The notes: generated by a model not told the origin, from the sequence alone. A stretch of DNA of 64,000 bases from Vitis vinifera (GCF_030704535.1 NC_081806.1:4227001-4291000), one strand, 5' to 3'; counted from the stretch's first letter, positions 46,501 to 60,013 are shown. Numbers and translations are program-made.

Positions 46501-49500
46501 TTTTCTAGGTCTAGAGATGCAACAATAAGTCTATACATTTTATGGATGCAACATTTTGTGAGCATCATTTGGATCTTGATAAAAAAGTATGAAATATAAT
46601 TATTATAAAAATGAAAGGAAATGGAGCAAAAACTATTAAGTACTATGCGAGGGATGAACAATCAAATGCATAGGAGAAAAATGAAATATAAATTGAAGGC
46701 AAGTCCAGGCATCCTGCATTAGCTAACATACCTTCTTAGGCACCTTATGAACCAAATTTGTTTGTTCCTTTGTATCAGCTACCTGTTAGACAGAGCATAT
46801 AGATACACTTGAGTGGATTCCTTTTATATAAGCTGTTCTTCAAAAGGGGATTTCTAAACAATAATCATGAGACTTTAAAATAATTTATTCTTCTAATTAC
46901 TAGCACCAATCAACTTATATGTTCTGCTTGTATTTGTGCGCCTCTAAATTGGAAGTATGAAATTTCAATAGCCACCACCTAGTTGCCTGACTACCCAACT
47001 TACCCGAAACCAACACATTAAGATTAGGGTCCAAGAAGTACCCACCAAGAAAATGGTTAGATAGTATATCTATGTTGTTCTCATATAGAAGAGAGCTAAT
47101 AAACCAATAATGTGGTCAAACTGAACTGCAAAATGTTAGGAAAAATTGAATAGCATGTATTTATATAGTAATTCATAATTAGCAGGTGAAACATTGTAGA
47201 CAGGAGTATTCCATCAATTAAACAAGTTTCTTAGGAGAAGCTCATTAAAGAATTCAACATATTCAATATATAAAACTTCTGTACAAGTTCACCAAAATAT
47301 AAGCAAATTAAAGGAACAAGAACAGGGAATAACAAATTAAGGACCTTAAACAAGTGGCCTCCCTCTAGTTTCTGCCTCTTGGCAGCTTGACTTTCAACCC
47401 CAGAAGAATTAATGCAGCCTCTCTCATTATTTTGAGCCAATAGCGTCTGGAATCTAACAATTGGCAGTATTAAGTAATTAGAAAAACAAAAGGGCCAGCA
47501 AAAAAAATAAAATCCCAGTGATATTGGGTTCCCATATTTTGCCACATATATACCCCCTTCGGAATTAAGGAATAGAAGGTCAAGATCACTCATTTTTTCA
47601 GAAAAATACTTCAATATAATAAAGTTAATAAACACTGTTTCAGAAAAAAAAAAATTGTAATTCAAGAGAAGGAACTCAAACTACTGCCTTGAAGAAATTG
47701 CATAACAAAAGGGATAAAAGAAAATGTTGAGATTTTATCCATCACCATTAGACTAAGATTTCTTACACATCACTCTCAGAAGAAATGATGGCACAATAGT
47801 AAGCCAACTAGGAAAAATAAACCTGTCTAATAATCACCTGAAACTACCAACTTGATGGGGTCGGTTCTGCTTCGCCAGCTGACTTGCTGTCGGTTTCATC
47901 AAAGTTGAGCTTCTTGGCAGAACGGACTTGACAGTAGACTTAGTTTTAGCTTTTGGATTATCATTCAACATGTGATTGTAAAATATCAATCCTACAATGA
48001 ACAATGAAATAGGCATGTAAAAATATTAGAGAATCAGAACATAATCATTCAACACCATTGAACCATGGGAAGTGCAAATAGTTAGTGAGTAAATCTCTTT
48101 CAATGAAAGAAAAATACGGTGCAGAGATTTGATAAAATACAAGCAGTTCAAACTCTAGATTGGATGGAATGAACTGCGAGTTATAGTAACAACAACAACA
48201 AGAAGAACATTTTTAATTCTTTTTTTCTTTTTTTTTTATAGGTAAATTTTGTCCCCATTGGGACTTGAACCTGGAACCTCCCACAAACCATCCCCATCCC
48301 ATCCCTTTACCACTTGAGCTAGGCCTCAAGGGCACAATGATAAGAACAAAATTACCATTGAAAATTTAATGTTCAAGAAAATAAAGCATGGTTCACTTCA
48401 AGGAATAATTATAAATTGCTGATACATTTTCTAAACCCTTGGAAAAAAACCACCATCTATGCAGAAAGCCTCAGTTCTTACTTTCATCAAGGTAACTAAC
48501 TGAAATACCTGAGATTGATTCTTGTGCTTGACTATGGACATTTTGTAGGTAGCCACTCTGTAAATTGGTGATCGTTCCACCACAGTCTAGAAGAAAAAAT
48601 TACAAAATATTGTCAATATATAAGCATTGAGTACGTCTCCCTAAACATCGGTCTGCACCAAGCATGCAACTCAAATAAATCCTATTCATTCAAGTCAACA
48701 TCATCATGGATGCATTCAAAACCATAGCATAACAAAGATTCTTAAAATTAAAAATCTGTAATTCAATTCAAGAGAGGGAGAGAAAGTTCAAGAAACAAAC
48801 TTGCACATATTAAGAAAAGGCCACATTACCAATATTGTAGAATATACTACTAGAGAAATGAAGTCCCAAAAAAAGGGTTTAATGATGTTTAAACCATGTT
48901 AAATTATACCTCTGTTATTTGCATCCGTTGTAAAAATCTCTTGGCCCAGGGCAACAGCAGAGTCACTGTCAGGTACCACCGCGATCTCCATGTCTTTTGA
49001 TTTTGGAGAGGTGTTAACATTTCCCAAGAGGATATCCTCCCTCAAAACCAACTTTGCTACAAAAGCTGAAACAGAGAAGATGACCCAAGAAAAGGGAATA
49101 TAACCCCATTAGTCATCAGAGTTTATAGAAAGAAAGAGAAAAACAGGAGCAAATCTAGAAAATTCACAAAGGACACCACAAAATGTTCCATCAACCAGTT
49201 CTTTAAGATTTCATGAGCCTTTGTTTCACATTTTCCCGGTGACCATATTCACTGAATCAAAACTTTGTATTTCCATTAACTCTAACTAACAGAAACAATT
49301 AGGAATTCAAAAACAATGAGTGAAAAAAAAAAAAAAAAGTTTTACAAATCAATCAAACAACAAATACATACCAAAATATATATAAAAAAGTCAAAGCTTA
49401 CAAACAAATTTGAAGAAACTCTAGGGTTTTAGTTTTGAGACACTTACGAGAAGGAGGATAACTCTTTGCGGACTCAAACCAAAGCTCGGCCTGACGCGCC

Positions 49501-49628
49501 TCCGCCGGCGACTCGTCACGACTAAAATCAAAGTAGCGCACAGCGTCGAACTCGTAATCGAGATCGATTTCCACCGCCACAAACGGCTCTGCAATCTCAT
49601 CTACCATTTCTTCATCCATATCTCCCAT
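43519..49628 (-). CDS. TPX2-like microtubule/Aurora-associated protein (TPXL2/TPXL3 type), 17 exons
   Basis: TPX2-family proteins bind microtubules, target Aurora kinase to the spindle and are released from importin by Ran. Seventeen exons join in phase from 49628 to 43519: 181, 156, 78, 154, 109, 51, 98, 76, 63, 84, 59, 79, 66, 63, 78, 45 and 107 bases, about 516 residues plus a short unresolved last exon. The N-terminal Aurora-binding type motif is visible: YEFDAVRYFDFSRDESPAEA and ELWFESAKSYPPSPFVAKL. Then come RQKLEGG, LTIPREPNLETAYRTQRMR, two copies of FKARPLN[RK]K, EFHLKTSERA and EFNFQTEKRA (the central TPX2 region), and NKLSLTSELQQK. No C-terminal kinesin-5-binding TPX2 repeat region is seen, which fits the shorter Arabidopsis TPXL2/TPXL3 rather than full-length TPX2. 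The terminus after SGISR is the weak point: a last exon giving IILFVRHSTFRT is possible but not family-like. Confidence 0.85.
44561..44948. repeat. Near-perfect 202-bp-period tandem duplication in an intron of the TPX2-like gene
   Basis: The segment beginning ATAACTGCTCTAACAAGG at 44561 recurs at 44763. The two copies match over about 186 bases with about two substitutions (CATCTG/CACCTG, GGTTGA/GGCTGA), with a 16-base spacer. TTCTATTGAT occurs at both junctions, suggesting microhomology-driven duplication. The repeat lies wholly in the intron between the exons at 45161-45219 and 44376-44454 and does not touch a splice site. It must be recent. Confidence 0.93.
48211..48341 (-). mobile_element. 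tRNA-derived SINE in an intron
   Basis: On the minus strand TAGCTCAAGTGG (48321-48310) is a pol III A box and GGTTCAAGTCC (48271-48261) a B box, about 39 bases apart as in a tRNA. The body ends in an A-rich tail (ATAAAAAAAAGAAAAAAAG). AAGAACA flanks both sides (about 48203-48209 and 48342-48348) as a plausible target duplication. It lies in the intron between exons 3 and 4 of the TPX2-like gene, in the same orientation as the gene. I do not name the SINE family. Confidence 0.72.
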
Positions 49629-49869
49629 GTGCGACGCCGTTTCAGACAGAAGAGAAGCACATTAATTTATGCCGCCGCTCTCTCTCTCTCTGCTTCTCTG
49701 AATCTGATTCTCAAAACCCTCCTTAAAATCCTGAAAATGGGAACTGGATTTCTCGCAGGGTTTAACGATCCAAAATTTTTTTGAATTCGTGGGTCCGACC
49801 GATTAATGCAATGGGAGGATAGGGCTGTTGAAAATTTTATTCCGAATATGCCCCTATTTTTTGGCATTC

Positions 49870-52860
49870 TGGCAGGCTAGGGCTCCTACAGGCTTTGAAA
49901 TTTAAATGTAGCGGTGAGGGATGAGATCGTCAACTTCGGAAAACATTATATAATTTCTTTGTCTTTTACTCGAGGAACAGGGTTATCGGGGTTTGGGCTC
50001 TGTTTCGGGTTGCGAAATTCTGTCGGAGGCTGAAATTTCGGCGGATTTCGGGTTTTGCCCTTGTCGCTCTGCAAAATTGCGAGATTGCCCCTAACGGTTT
50101 TATTCGTTTGTCAGGCCATAAAGTGGAAAAGAACGAGGCCGGCAGGGGCCCCGCTCCACAGCACCAGCAAATTCAAACGAGACAACACGGAAGGATAAAA
50201 TGGGAAATTAAGAAAATCACAAACATCTGTTCAGAATATTTTGTATTAATTTCAGAAACAATTTCATATTTAATCCCGTTATTAAAGCGTGCATATAATT
50301 TAATAATTTCCACGTAATCATAGAGTACATTTTTTATATTTAAATTTGAAATGTATCCAATTTTAAAATTTGTTGCAAGGTCAAACTCATAAATTCTTAT
50401 TTAATGAAAATTAATATTTTTTTTTATAACCGAGCAATCTTTCTTGATCAAGGCCTTAAAACTCGAGACTCAAATATCAAAGTGTTGCATGTCCGATAAC
50501 AACTAGCACAGGATAAATTTAAGGGTATTGATCGCCCTGCAATAATTAATATTAGGTAAATTTAAGATATTATTAATGGTACGATTTAAATTCAAAATTA
50601 TCACTTATTTAAACCACACTTCTCAATATTCACCTTAATCAATTGAGTTAGCTTGGTGGATTAATTAATTCTTTATTATATGTGCATCAATTTTTATAAA
50701 AAAAAATACATTTAAAAACACAAATAAAAAATAAAAACCCAAATTATAAAATCTAAATTTAATATATTTGCTTATAATAATTAAGATTTTATGTATTTTT
50801 TTATCAAAATAATAACTTTGACCATCCAAATATTATCTTTTAATTATATAGATATTATCTTTGACTAATCACATAGTATTTTTCACTTAAAACTACACAA
50901 ATTTTGAATTATTTTAACATTCCCTTGAAAAAATATTTTTAAACTTTTTTTCAAAAAAGAAAAAGACACATTTTTCCCATTATGATTTCAGAATGGTTGA
51001 AGGGTTTTCATCTCATTGATTAGGAGGAGGTACAAGACAAGCCAAAGTGAGGACTTCAAAGCAATTGAATGCCAAAAATGGCCTTGGGTCAATTTCATGG
51101 GCACATCGACGAGTCCACATCTATACATGGATCAATTTCAAGGCTAAAAAAGGGCAAAACTTTTTCATTTGTTTTTTTCTCTTTCACAAAGTGGGAAGCT
51201 TAAATGCATTAGGGTTTATGGTGTTTTTACAAGAAATGCGGAGAATCTGAGATTGGGATCCCAACAAAGAAAAAGGGGAGGCAGGTTTAAATCCATTCAT
51301 AAATGCGAATTGGGTAGAAGAAAGTCTTCTAAGGTATAGAAAAGAGGGAGCACTGGAGCAGTGGCATGTGGCATACTTCTCTTCTGTCATTTGGGGCATT
51401 TTTGACTTTTGCCTGCATGGGACCTGAAATTTTCAGGGCTTCCAAACAAGGTACCTCAACATATAAATGTTCATTTATTTCATTTTTCAGTCTGGTCTTT
51501 GGATTCCACATTGGATTCCTTTATTTTGGAAAAATTTAATGTTTTTTTTATTAGTTTTTAGTATTTACCACTTAATTCTTCAATCCCAAAGGAGTTCATT
51601 GTCATTTCCAGAAGTGCAGCTTTATTGCTCCACTCACTTCTTATTTTCAGACATGGGGCTTCCAAAATAATTTCAAAAAATAAAAATCACAGAAACAAAA
51701 AGAACAGAAGTTGAGGGAGAGGCTTCCAACACCCCTTTTCATGAGGGAAATGAGCCTGGCAAAGGAAGTATGGAAGACTGAACCCCCTGTTAAAGGAAGG
51801 CAGGGAAGGGGTCAAGTCATTGTTGATTGACGATTTTTTACCTGTTATTTGAGCTACGTACTCCACTCTCGGAGTTCAAATTCTTGGGAAAGGGAGCAAC
51901 TTCCACTTGTTTCAAAAATTTAGGCTTTGAGTTTGAGACCACTAATATTTTCAGAGCAGCTCCTCATTTCCTACAAAGGATTATTTCTTAAGAATAATAA
52001 TACTTTAATTGTGGTTAAGGTAATTAAATTTCAGGTTTAATTTAGGGATAATTTATGATTAATATGATGGGTTTTTAGGTTCCATTTAGGTTGGCTGGAT
52101 TGACAAATACCAATTGTGTTTCTCAAAAAATTTACCTAAAATCTCAAAGGCATCCATAAAATCATGGATGTTCAAGGATTCTTCTAATATTGTTCAACAT
52201 CAATCAATAATAATTCGTTATCGACTAACCTAAATGAATGAGTTTTTTTGTTTAATTATCATGTCACATCTTTTCCTCTTTAGAGTTATTTAGATTAATA
52301 AGTCACGATCTTACTCTTATCTTCTTAAATAATACTTCCAAAATCAATCAACCATTGCAAATATATATATATTGTATCCTTTTATCATTGGCTATTAATC
52401 TTGATTTGTTTCATGCTAAAATCTTTTATTGTATAGAGATTTAGAAGAAATGCATGAGTCTTCCATTAATAAATCATTAAGGGTCGATAGAAAATCTAAT
52501 TTAGTCATGATTAATAGAGCCGGCCACTTATGAACTCAAGCAATGATCATCTCATGCCTCATATGCAAAGTTAATTATAGATTTCAAAGAGACATAACTG
52601 ATTCATCTTTAGTTGTTAAAAAATATATTGATGGTATTACCATTGTTAGGGTTTATATTGATAACATTATTAATATAAGAGGCATAAAAAAGCAGCTGAT
52701 AAAAATGGACTCAAAACCCAGCTGCTGATAAAAATGCATACCATCAGTTTGGTCAATTTTATTTTCCATTTAGCTATTCACAAAAATATAAACACAAATC
52801 ATACGTTTCACAATAAGCAATATGACCTCCATTATTCATGTACTAATTACCCCTGCTTGA
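49870..52860. other. Intergenic region
   Basis: The first few hundred bases are the upstream region of the TPX2-like gene. The rest is AT-rich with short frames and a small AT dinucleotide run near 52360. No domain or RNA gene recognised. Confidence 0.45.
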
Positions 52861-55132
52861 TCATTCAAACTTAACAGATATGGGGCTTCTGACAGAATGT
52901 TTAGCAGAAACCCATCTTAAAAACCCTTGTGCATGTGGCTTTCTATTTTTCCCCTTGGCCCTTATTTTGCTGAACATAACTGCATATGTCTTCTTCTGGT
53001 TCAGCCTGGTGAAGTCAAGCTTGTCTGGTTTCACACTCACATTGACTCCTGGTGGTGCAAAAATTTCGATTATGTAAGTTGAATCAACTGCACCAACATT
53101 TGTGGCTGTTCTGGTGAACTCCTGAGTAGTAGTACTAGACCCCAGAGCAATAGAAGACGAAGGATAATTCAGTTGTGCTTCTGGGATGGTTGATTCTTCA
53201 GAGCAGTTCACCCTCCGATTCACAACAATTCCTACCTGAGAGTCACTGTAACCCAAACCACAGAGATAGTGTATGTAATCTTCTGGTTGGATGTCGTAAA
53301 TGAGTCCAGGATCGTTTGCTCTTGATGGGTTCACATGTCCGGCACCCACAGCGAAAATGTCAGCAGGCTGATGTGTTTGATCCATAATGGGTTTGTTTTC
53401 ATGGTTTACCTCATCTGCAGTAGTCATGATTGCGGACTTAATGGCAGCAGGTGACCATTCAGGATGAGTGCTTTTTAGCAAAGCTGCGACGCCGCTGAGA
53501 TGGGGGCATGATAGAGATGTGCCTGAAACTATGTTAAATGAGCTACTGTTCATGCGATTTGCAGGCCATGCAGCAAGAATATTTGCTCCGGGGCCGATAA
53601 TATCTGGTTTTAAAATACCCGGACTGGTCAAGCTAGGTCCTCTGGAAGAAAAGTGAGCCACTTCAGGAGCAGACGAGATTCCAATGATGGTTCCTTTAAA
53701 TTCAATTGTAGCTGTAGGCTTTGTTGTTGAATTTATATAAGCCTTGATCTTCAAACCTGATGAGTAGCTCAAATGTGTTGCAGGAAGAATATCAGCATTA
53801 ATTTCGCTCGTACTGAAGCCGCGATATTTGTTATTTGGAAGAATGATGGCAACACCGCCGGCATTTTTCACTTCTTCTTCTTTATCAGAGACGTATATTG
53901 CCCCATCTTCTGTGTCACAAACAACTACCTTTCCTCTAACGTCCATGTCTTTCAATGATCCTTTGTTGCAGAATGCTGATGACACATTGCCATTGGCACC
54001 TGCATATACAAGAGGTAATAATTTTGATGGAAAATCACTCAGCTGGAAAAATGATTCCCCATCAAAATATCCCCGTTTCCAAGCTTGGCTGTAGTCCTGA
54101 TGCTTCTGTCTATGGTGCTTGCTCCCACTGTAAGCACCCATGGTGCCCCATTTGATAAGGAAGGACTTTTGGGACCTTCGTTCCCAGCAGGAGTGCTCAC
54201 AAAAATTCCTTTTCGGGTTGCAGCAAATGCACCTATGGTTATTTCATCTACATAGAAAGGATCAGAATGATCTGCAGCAAGGGAAATGGAAAGCACATCA
54301 ACACCATCCTCAATGGCAGCATCAATTGCAGCTAATATGGCGCTGCAGGTGCAACCTAATTCACCACATGCCTTATAAATCGCCAAGTGGGCATGAGGTG
54401 CCATGCCGGCAGCAGTACCCTTGGCGTTCCCAAACAAATCCCCGGCGTCTTCCACAAAATTTCCAGCGGCAATGCTTGCTACAGGGGTGCCATGGATAAA
54501 ATCTTCTGTGGGTGGCAGGGACTCTACAAAATTGGTTGCACTAATGATCTTGTTGTTGCAGATCGTCCCATTGAATGCACACTTTCCTTTCCATTTAGCA
54601 GGTGGAGGTGGCATTCCTTCGTCGCTAAATGAAGGGTGGTGAGAAGATATTCCAGAGTCTACTACTGCAATAATGACGCCCTTACCATAGTTAGATCCAT
54701 TCCAGAAGCCTGAATTTTGGTGCAAACCCAGGAAAGCAGGACTGTGAGTTATTTGAAAATGGTATGCCTTTTCTGGCCAGGCCAGAACAAACCCATCCTT
54801 CTCTTCCATGGCTTTAACTTCCTCCTGTGTCAATTTCGCTGCGAACCCAGTAAGCACATTCCGGTATGAATATACCAAGCGTTGTTGTGAGTTTGAGGTT
54901 GTGGAGGTAGCGGGCAAAAATGACTTGTACCAAGTCTCTAGATCTTCTGACTTAGAAAAATCTGGTCCACCTTCCGGCTCTTTTATATGGACGATATAGG
55001 TCTGTAACTGGCTTTGCTTGGTTGCTATTTCCTCATGATCTCTGACTCATAAGAGAATTTAGACACGAAGATAAGAGAGAGAAGGAAGACAAACACCATG
55101 ATAGGAGACAATCCAAACCCTCTTCTCTCCAT
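52861..55132 (-). pseudogene. P69/SBT1-type subtilisin-like protease with two frameshifts
   Basis: Plant subtilases are secreted serine proteases (S8A); the P69-like clade is often linked to defence. From an ATG at 55132 a signal peptide reads MERRGFGLSPIMVFVFLLSL. The frame then breaks at about 55036-55050 (ESE before DHEEIATK). The inhibitor I9 prodomain follows ([29 protein letters not shown]), then the peptidase with Asp in AVVDSGI, His in IHGTPVAS and Asn in TPAGNEGP. A second break lies near 54070 (KLGNGD before [13 protein letters not shown]). After it come the PA domain, the catalytic Ser in [11 protein letters not shown] and a fibronectin III-like end (TRTATNVG). Each break fits loss of one base. 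The gene is intronless, as usual for this clade. All catalytic residues remain, but HGTH has become HGTP. Either a young pseudogene or two sequencing errors. Confidence 0.85.
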
Positions 55133-55139
55133 AAACCTC

Positions 55140-57060
55140 ATTAGAAGGGTTAAAAAGAATGTTAATGTGCTGGGATTATTACATCAACCATGGATACAGA
55201 GAGTGGGAGAGCAAATATGCTAACAGTGTCTGAGGTCGGTTTTTTTTCTGTTAAATAAACTTTGGGCGTGATTGTTTTATACTTCGATCTCCCCCGTGAT
55301 AAATTAATCCTCTAAACTTGTTAAAAAGTCAACAAACAAATTATTAAATAAAAAAATAAGCATGTTGAAATACAAAAAAAACATTACTTATCAAGTTTGA
55401 AGTTACCACACCTTATTGTCAAGTTTGAAAATCACAAATTATCATACAAATATCTCTCTAAAATTAAAAACTTAGAACGGGTGATCTTCATATTTTGAAA
55501 GAGTTTGATAAATACCATTTTAAAAAATATCAATTCAAAGTTAGTTTTACTTAAATTCGAATTAAAGTTTAAATCAAAGAGTAATCTATTTTATCTTTAG
55601 AAGTACCAATGTTTAGCTTTTAATTCGTTTCTGACCATCAAATGAAATGTGAATAACCACTCCTCCTCTCTTAGAAAGAAGGGGCGCTTTTGGTTTTGTC
55701 GGTGTTTGAAACAATTTTGTTTTCTCTATATTACTATATCTCTAGAATCCCTTGACTCATAGATCCTAACACAAAGTTAGAATTCTAACTCTCCCCAATT
55801 TGTTTCTTGAGAGAGATTGGAAACATGCTCGATACCATTTGATTGAACAGTTGACTCAACTCCTCAATTTATGGAAGGATTTGTAATTTGAGACAAAGCA
55901 TTACTCTTTTAACAAATTTGGAGGATAAAATGTTGCGTTTTGGATGTGAAAAGGAAAAATATAAAATATGTCCCAAGTTAAGGGGTAAAATATCTTCTTC
56001 TTTTTTCATCATTTATTATATTGATTATGGAGATAATAATTGGTGAAGATGGTTAGTGATGAGAATAAGAAAATTGATTGAATTAATGTTTTATTTGTTA
56101 GTAAATTTAATAATTTCATTTAAACAAGGAAAATATACTTCTTGTTATTATTGTTTTTTTCTTTTTGTCCATATCAACTTCATTTGATTTTATGAGAGGG
56201 CAAATTCATAGAGTGGACATCAAGGATGCATAGATATAAATGTCATTCACTTCATTATTAATATGCTATATTATATAGTAAGATAGGATAGTCATGTAAG
56301 GAGAGGAGTTAAGAATATGGTCCAATTGAGGGAAGATGAGTAATATTATTGAGTTTAAAAGGTATTTTTGAAAATATTTCTGAAATTGTTCGGATAAAAG
56401 TCTATTTCAGAATCTATAATATTTTTAATCAATTTTTTATATTTTTAAAAATGTTTTAGAAAGAACTTTTAGATGTAGTGCTTTATTTTTAATTATTTTT
56501 CATATTTGTATAATTATTTTTTAAAACAATCTTTAAAAAACAAGCGAAAACAATTAGAATATATTTTTTAAAATACTCTTTTTTTTCTTTTTCTTTTTCT
56601 TTTTTTGCTTTTAAGAACATAAAACAATTTTCTGTTTTTTTTATTATTAAGCATATTTTCTTTTCTTTTTTTATTCTGAAAAAATAGATAACTCTGTTTA
56701 AAAACACTTACCAAATAATCCTACATGTCATCTCCAAGATGAAGAGCTTTTGGGTTCACTTGGTCATTGGTGGCCCAAAGGGCTCAAATGTAGGTATTCT
56801 CAGACAGGCCAGCAGGCCCATACCCTAAACATCAACTCAACTGCTGGCATCTGTCACATGAGTTACAATGTGGCCTAATAACATAGATGGTGGATGGTGA
56901 GGTACTGAAATTGGATGGCTGATATTTTAGAAAGTATTTTTGAACATGAACCAGTCTCTTCTTTAATCAGCACCAAAAAGAAGTGGTAGTGAGTCTGATA
57001 TTTTATTTTTCTGTGGCAAATGTTTGTTGACTAGTTGTGGTTGTGGATGAAGAGAGGCTT
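55140..57060. other. AT-rich intergenic region with a dispersed repeat
   Basis: No gene seen. A segment at about 56340-56730 (AATTATTTTTTAAAACAATC, later AAAACACTTACCAAATAATC) resembles 17.68-17.81 kb in composition and word order, so both appear to be members of one AT-rich non-coding repeat family. A TTTTTC-type pyrimidine run lies at about 56578-56606. Confidence 0.45.
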
Positions 57061-57079
57061 CATAAAAATTAAATCAGCT

Positions 57080-57324
57080 AGGCAACATTAATCAGTAGTA
57101 TCATATACATGCATGCAATGACAAAATAAACAGTAAAGCAATATTGGAGTGATATGAAGGAAGAAGACAATCTTTAAGAGTCCAACGGTGACCAACCAAG
57201 CAACATGAATCAGTAGTATCATATACATACATGCAATATGCCAATAACAAAATAAACAGTACAGGAATATTGGAATAATATGAAGGAAGAAGACAATCTT
57301 TAAGAGTCGTACAGTGACCAACCA
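57080..57324. repeat. Imperfect tandem duplication, about 118-126 bp units
   Basis: Unit 1 (57080-57198) and unit 2 (57199-57324) share ATCAGTAGTATCATATACAT, then CAAAATAAACAGTA, GAAGGAAGAAGACAATCTTT and GTGACCAACCA. Unit 2 has an extra 8-9 bases (ATGCCAATA) and several substitutions. No gene covers it; the frames that cross it are open by chance. Confidence 0.85.
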
Positions 57325-57329
57325 AACAC

Positions 57330-59900
57330 CCCCAGTTGTCTGGATTCAGGCCCACTTTGCTAGAAGACACGCAACCCAACTTTGCACTCGGGCCGCAAAC
57401 ATCCACATCGGCTGTACATGGTGAAGCTTTTACTCTATCTCATCTGTATCCATCACACAAAAGTCTCCTTTCCACTGAGATTGAGCCTGGAAATTAACTA
57501 CATGCAATGCAATGCATTAGAAGATTACAAAATTTCTTTCCTCTTGCTTGATTTAAAGATGGAAAACCTAGTGTTATTGTCGGCTTGTCATCATGTAGTG
57601 GGATAATATCAAATGATAGCCGCTAGTTGTCCATCAAGTGAGTATGAGAAATTCAATTTTGATGTATTTATATCTACAATATCTAATGACATTAATTTTT
57701 GTTTTTCTTTAAGTTCTGTTCAGAATCCTAGTACTCATGATGCCGTGGAGCATATTAAATTTCAAAGTACAAATTAAAACTCCTATACACATGTGTTCTT
57801 ATCAAAATTTTAACATAAGAAAATCATAGGTGGTGACACTAAATTTAGGTACATGTCATGAGGGTACTCTTCAAATGACGCATCTCATCTCAACCACACA
57901 CCAAAAAAGAAGGCATCCTTCAGTACCACCTACTAAAGGGTATCTCCTTGAGTCATCACTTGCTGTTAGTATAATCACACTAATAAGACTCCGTTTCCCA
58001 ATTTGAAACTTAGCAGAAAAGCCTACAAACATCACCATGACCATCTTGGAAAGTCCACACATATTACCGTTGTATATAAGACAAGTGAGTCTATTATTAC
58101 CATCAAGACAAAAGGAATATAAAAATAATAACAAAGAACACTTCTATGTGATTTGAAGATTTATTTTTTTAAAACTATTTTCTATACATTATAACAATAT
58201 AAAAAAATTAATGAATATGATTGGAAATCTAATACAGAACTAATGAAAGTCTTCGTATGCTCTCTATGATCAAGGCAAAGAGACCATGTACGAGGAGGCC
58301 TTGAATCAACATTATTTGTGATCAAGAAGGGAATAGAAGGAAAAAATAAAAAATAAAAGAGGTATGAATGATAAACAAATAAGGAAAGGTGTGAATCGAA
58401 GGGAGATGCTATGGCCCTGGGTGGCTAAAAGCTTGAGAATAGAATGGCTAGAAGGAGAGCAGGACTGAGGAGTTTGTGGAGGAGGCAAGGAGGACCCTCT
58501 GTGCCTTTTAAGATATTTAGTTGCTGCTTTGCTTGTGGTTGACATGGGATGGGTACGTATTCCCAACTTCTGGTTTGTAGTGTAAAAATTATGTACATTA
58601 CATGCAAAGGGTGCTGCAGGTGGAGCTATCCAATCAGTTTATAGGGTTTAGGAGCTTAGCAATTTGAGACAATTTTTTTATTTATTAAATGATGAATTTG
58701 CTTTTCTCGTATTTATTAAATCCTTTTATGATTGAGGATTTCGTTCAAGAGATAAAAAGATGTATAACCATAATTACCAAGACATTAAGTAAAAGATGAA
58801 CCTTCACTATCATAACTTTTCATCCTTTTATTTTATTAGTGGATTCTTGAATTTCGGTATATTTTAATGTAAGAATAATTAATAATTGAATCACATTAAA
58901 ATCTCTTATGTAATATATATTTTAGTTGTTAATATGACATGGGTGATATTCAATTTAAAGTGGTATAAAATATTTTTTTAAAAATACACCTATCATATTA
59001 CATCTCAGGAGGAAAAATAAAATATTTGTTTTACAAGAAAAAAAAATTGAAAAGATGTAAAACAATTTTTTTCAATTACAACTCAATTAAATATCACTTT
59101 TAAATTTAAGAATTGTTTAGAATAGATAAAAAAATTATTACAAAAGAAAAAAGAATTAAAAGAATGATGAATTTTGAGTAGAAACCAATAGTTTTTTATT
59201 TTAATATTTAGTTTTTATTTTAATATTATTAATCCTAAATTTTATTTATATTTATATTCTTAAAGGTAGTTAATCAAGTTTTATTATTTTATAATTGATA
59301 TGTTAATTTCAAAAAAAATAAATTTTATTCACACAACCCTATATTAAAAATTATTAAATTATAATAATATTTATTAAATTTTCTAGATTATTACCTTAAA
59401 TTCCTTTAATATATTTATGATTTATTTATTTTAAAAAATTAAAAACCAATTTTATTAAACATATTTATTTATAAAATATTTTATATAAAATTTAATTCCT
59501 AAAATTTCATTAAAAAAATTGTCACTTTATATAAAATTTAATTCCTAAAATTTCATTAAAAAAAATTGTGGTGACAATTTTTTGTAGTTAGTTAAAATAC
59601 TTGTATTAACATTAGTCTATTTAAATAATTAAAATTATATTAAAATTTTATGTTATTAAATTAATTTTAATTTTAAATTATATTTTATAAAATATTTGAA
59701 TTTCATTAACTGTTGGGGGTTACAAAAACATGCCTTCTCCATCATTTTGGATAATTCTAACCAAATTAATATTGTAAAGGGTTGATTTTCAGTAAACTTG
59801 TAAAAATTCCCAATTAAATTAAATTAAAAATTAAAAAAAGGAAAAAAATCCAACGACGACATCCATCTCCTCCCAGAGGCAGGAAGGCCGCAGAATCAAA
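57330..59900. other. Intergenic region upstream of the ACS-like gene
   Basis: AT-rich, with short frames lacking domains. Contains the 46-bp direct repeat at 59481-59570. The stretch from about 59850 becomes GC-richer and is probably the promoter and 5' untranslated region of the aminotransferase gene. Confidence 0.45.
59481..59570. repeat. 46-bp direct repeat
   Basis: TTATATAAAATTTAATTCCT begins at 59481 and again at 59527. The copies stay nearly identical for about 42 bases, ending ATTTCATTAAAAAAATTGT, with one extra A in the second. A simple local duplication in AT-rich DNA. Confidence 0.85.
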
Positions 59901-60013
59901 GCCCCGTCACACTCTCCCCCATAAGGCATCGCCAGCGCGCCGCTGCCACCCTGTCACCCTGCTCTGGCAAACGCAATCCACCTCATTTCCATGACTCCTC
60001 TGCTTCCACCGCA

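Noticed and set aside
57088-57406. Minus-strand frames rich in FFLHIIPI-like hydrophobic repeats
   Set aside because: They arise from the 118-bp tandem duplication; the hydrophobic look comes from AT-rich codons.
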